Positions 63,912-64,000 of a DNA stretch of 64,000 bases are shown one piece after another. Where the stretch lies: the NCBI RefSeq assembly GCF_020906515.1, contig NC_085852.1, positions 1,674,001-1,738,000 of the forward strand, given 5' to 3'. Numbering within the stretch: the stretch's first letter is position 1; each line of letters opens with the position of its first letter. The translations under genes and the position numbers were made by a program. The notes beneath the pieces were generated by a model. That model did not search any database and had not been told where the DNA came from. It was given only the letters and a program-made list of their open reading frames with translations. The DNA comes from Vanrija pseudolonga. Taxonomy: Eukaryota; Basidiomycota; Tremellomycetes; Trichosporonales; Trichosporonaceae.

Positions 63912-64000
63912 TCTGGCTCCCACGCCAGCCGCATCTTTCCCTCACTACACCCATAGACTAGCTTCTGTAGCATAGATACCCGTCGACCGTGATATCTTGT

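Overview
The window is nuclear DNA of a basidiomycete yeast. The evidence is GC-rich sequence, genes packed on both strands, and many short introns (about 34 to 55 nt) with GTRNGT donors and CTGAC/CTAAC branch sites close to the acceptor. The gene set is fungal: RPC31, TLG2, PEX5, VMA12, MRH4, PUT1 and a fungal FEX. A Tremellomycete of the Trichosporonales type is my best guess; this is inferred from style and not tested. All splice models were joined by hand and checked for phase; each keeps one open frame to the stop unless stated.

Layout. 0-24 kb is mostly housekeeping: the end of an unknown gene, RNA polymerase III subunit RPC31, an ER DnaJ ending in RDEL, an otubain deubiquitinase, V-ATPase assembly factor VMA12, syntaxin TLG2, the peroxisomal import receptor PEX5, a sterol-glucosyltransferase-like protein with an unusual C-terminal extension, a chromodomain protein with a thymine-hypermodification-type helical domain, an F-box protein, ribosomal protein uL5 (RPL11) and the mitochondrial DEAD-box helicase MRH4. 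24-30 kb has a short-chain dehydrogenase, a long disordered protein of unknown role and a class III aminotransferase of the glutamate-1-semialdehyde mutase type.

30-49 kb is looser, with intergenic stretches of 0.5 to 2.7 kb and an accessory gene set: a Dal5-type MFS permease, a tandem family of four related small multi-pass membrane proteins (one a single base out of frame, one truncated), an AAAP amino acid transporter, an MDR reductase and a FucP-type sugar permease. 49-64 kb holds a secreted beta-carbonic anhydrase, a D-2-hydroxyacid dehydrogenase, a cytochrome b561-like protein, a membrane-anchored amidohydrolase, an intron-bearing tRNA-Pro(AGG), the fluoride exporter FEX, proline dehydrogenase PUT1 and a GPI-anchored secreted protein.

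The most interesting items are the helical-domain/chromodomain fusion (16.05-17.96 kb), the tandem membrane-protein family with a shared CxCx6Cx4C loop (34.4-40.1 kb), the glucosyltransferase tail resembling the glycine-rich repeats of VPS13/ATG2 C-termini, and a possible membrane-anchored otubain isoform starting inside intron 1. I saw no CRISPR array, rRNA, transposon or virus-derived element.
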